Shown: piece by piece, positions 63,056 to 64,000 of the stretch
How the letters are laid out: the number at the start of each line of letters is the position of its first letter
How positions within the stretch are numbered: the stretch's first letter is position 1
NCBI GenBank assembly: GCA_016235345.1
Contig: JACRLG010000010.1
Coordinates: forward strand, 45,084-109,083
Length of the DNA: 64,000 nt
Reading direction: 5' to 3'
DNA from: Deltaproteobacteria bacterium
GTDB taxonomy: Bacteria; Desulfobacterota; Desulfobacteria; Desulfobacterales; Desulfatibacillaceae
The notes under the pieces: model-generated
Database searches by the model: none
Seen by the model: only the letters and a program-made list of their open reading frames with translations
Told to the model about the DNA's origin: nothing
Program-made: the position numbers and the translations under genes

Positions 63056-64000
63056 ATGACCGCAACTGACAAGTTAGCACAAAAGCGCCTTACCCTGCTA
63101 CAACTGGCTGAGAATCTGGGAAACGTTTCAAAGGCGTGCCGCCATCACAACGTCTCCAGAAGCCAGTTTTACGAGTACAAACGGGCTTTCCAGGTGTATG
63201 GATTGAGCGGACTCGTGGACAGGCCCCCGATTCCGGCCTCCCACCCAAACGAGGTGCCGGATGAAACGAAAAAGCGCATCGTCGAGCTTTCTCTTGCCGA
63301 GCCCTCGGCGGGCCAGCAGCGCATCGCGGATCAGCTCGCCTTGGAAGGCGTTTCTGTTTGCGCTTCAACAGTCCGAAATATTTGGATAAAGGAAGGCATC
63401 GAAACCAAGTACAAACGCCTGTTGCGCCTTGAGGAAAAATCCGCCTCCGGATTCGTCCTCACGGAAAAGCAGGTCCGGCTCATCGAAAAAGCCAACCCGG
63501 AGTTCGCCGAGCGCCACGTGGAAAGCGATTATCCGGGCCAGCTGCTTTGCCAGGACACCTTCTACGTAGGCCGTTTAAAGGGCGTCGGCAGGGTCTATCT
63601 GCAGGCCGTGGTGGAAACCTACGGCAGCTACGCTTTCGGCAAGCTCTACACCAGCAAGCGCCCCGAAACCGCCGTGGACGCGCTCTACGACCGGGTTTTG
63701 CCGTTTTACGAGGAACATGGCCTGCCGATTCAGGCCGTCCTTACCGACAACGGCACAGAGTTCAAGGGCCGCCCCATGATCCATCTATATGAAATTTTTA
63801 CGGAATTATACGACATCGAACACCGGACCACGAAAGTCGCCACGCCGAGAACCAACGGCTTCGTGGAACGCTTCAACCGCACGGTTCTGGACGAGTTCTT
63901 AAGGATGGCGTTCCGGACCAAATTCTATGAATCCGTGGACGCCCTTCAGGAAGATCTGGACGCCTGGCTCCACAAGTACAACCACGAGCGGCCCCACAGA
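63056..64000 (+). CDS. IS481-family transposase (partial, runs off window)
   Basis: 315 codons are visible and the frame is open at the window end. An N-terminal helix-turn-helix (NVSKACRHHNVSRSQFYEYK) is followed by an rve/DDE integrase core: CQDTFYVG (D), LTDNGTEFKG (D), TPRTNGFVERFNRT (E) and HKYNHERPHR. AAGGAG precedes the ATG. It lies to the right of the integrase remnant and probably truncated it. Confidence 0.92.
   Translation, partial: MTATDKLAQKRLTLLQLAENLGNVSKACRHHNVSRSQFYEYKRAFQVYGLSGLVDRPPIPASHPNEVPDETKKRIVELSLAEPSAGQQRIADQLALEGVSVCASTVRNIWIKEGIETKYKRLLRLEEKSASGFVLTEKQVRLIEKANPEFAERHVESDYPGQLLCQDTFYVGRLKGVGRVYLQAVVETYGSYAFGKLYTSKRPETAVDALYDRVLPFYEEHGLPIQAVLTDNGTEFKGRPMIHLYEIFTELYDIEHRTTKVATPRTNGFVERFNRTVLDEFLRMAFRTKFYESVDALQEDLDAWLHKYNHERPHR

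Overview
The window is GC-rich, densely packed bacterial chromosome. Gene content points to a Gram-negative anaerobe of the Desulfobacterota (sulfate-reducer-like 'deltaproteobacteria'). The evidence is an HcyBio (DUF39) homocysteine-biosynthesis protein, a ResB/CcsA cytochrome c maturation pair, pheS-pheT followed by a MerR-like gene, a kdsA-kdsC-lptCAB-rpoN-hpf-ptsN-rapZ envelope cluster, and a USP/TSUP membrane cluster under a sigma-54 promoter. No rRNA or dsr/apr gene is present, so placement below phylum is not attempted.

Layout. 1-4.6 kb: a DUF4384 protein, a secreted or lipoprotein alpha/alpha-barrel-like protein, an SRPBCC protein, a small Cys-rich protein and an acyl-CoA ligase. 5-8.7 kb: hisD, resB, ccsA. 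8.8-16.2 kb (minus strand): infC-rpmI-rplT, pheS-pheT, merR-like, recN. infC appears to start at AUA. 16.4-24.5 kb: xth, a LolA-like protein with a lone FtsX-type permease, a condensation-like acyltransferase, an SDR, an EAL protein, a UspA and a TfoX-N protein. 24.5-28.6 kb: the biotin operon bioA-F-D-B. 28.7-39.8 kb: an anion permease, a HicB-like/receiver fusion, a PEP-synthase-like protein, a membrane-anchored AAA+ sigma-54-type regulator with a winged-helix C-terminus, and a USP-TSUP membrane cluster. 39.8-50.3 kb (minus strand): a divergent PckA, a CoA-transferase, an NtrC-type regulator, pyrC, lepB, HcyBio and an M23 peptidase. 50.4-62 kb: kdsA to rimI, then gap, tpiA, secG. 62.1-64 kb: tRNA-Leu(GAG), an integrase remnant and an IS481-type transposase running off the edge, which look like an island boundary.

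Three non-genic systems stand out. First, seven copies (plus one degenerate) of a 100-165 bp structured intergenic repeat; most begin within a few bases after a stop codon, in the same orientation as that gene, with variable but self-complementary stems. Second, two MITE-like families, one copy inserted at a TA inside a copy of the other. Third, 19-21 bp TTGCGCAAT palindromes at the PEP-synthase-like promoter and between the winged-helix regulator and a consensus sigma-54 promoter, which together suggest a small regulon.

Functionally the window mixes housekeeping (translation, LPS export, glycolysis, biotin, pyrimidine) with carbon-node enzymes around phosphoenolpyruvate (PEP-synthase-like, divergent PckA) and stress or envelope functions. 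All functional calls rest on motif recognition by eye; no database search was run.
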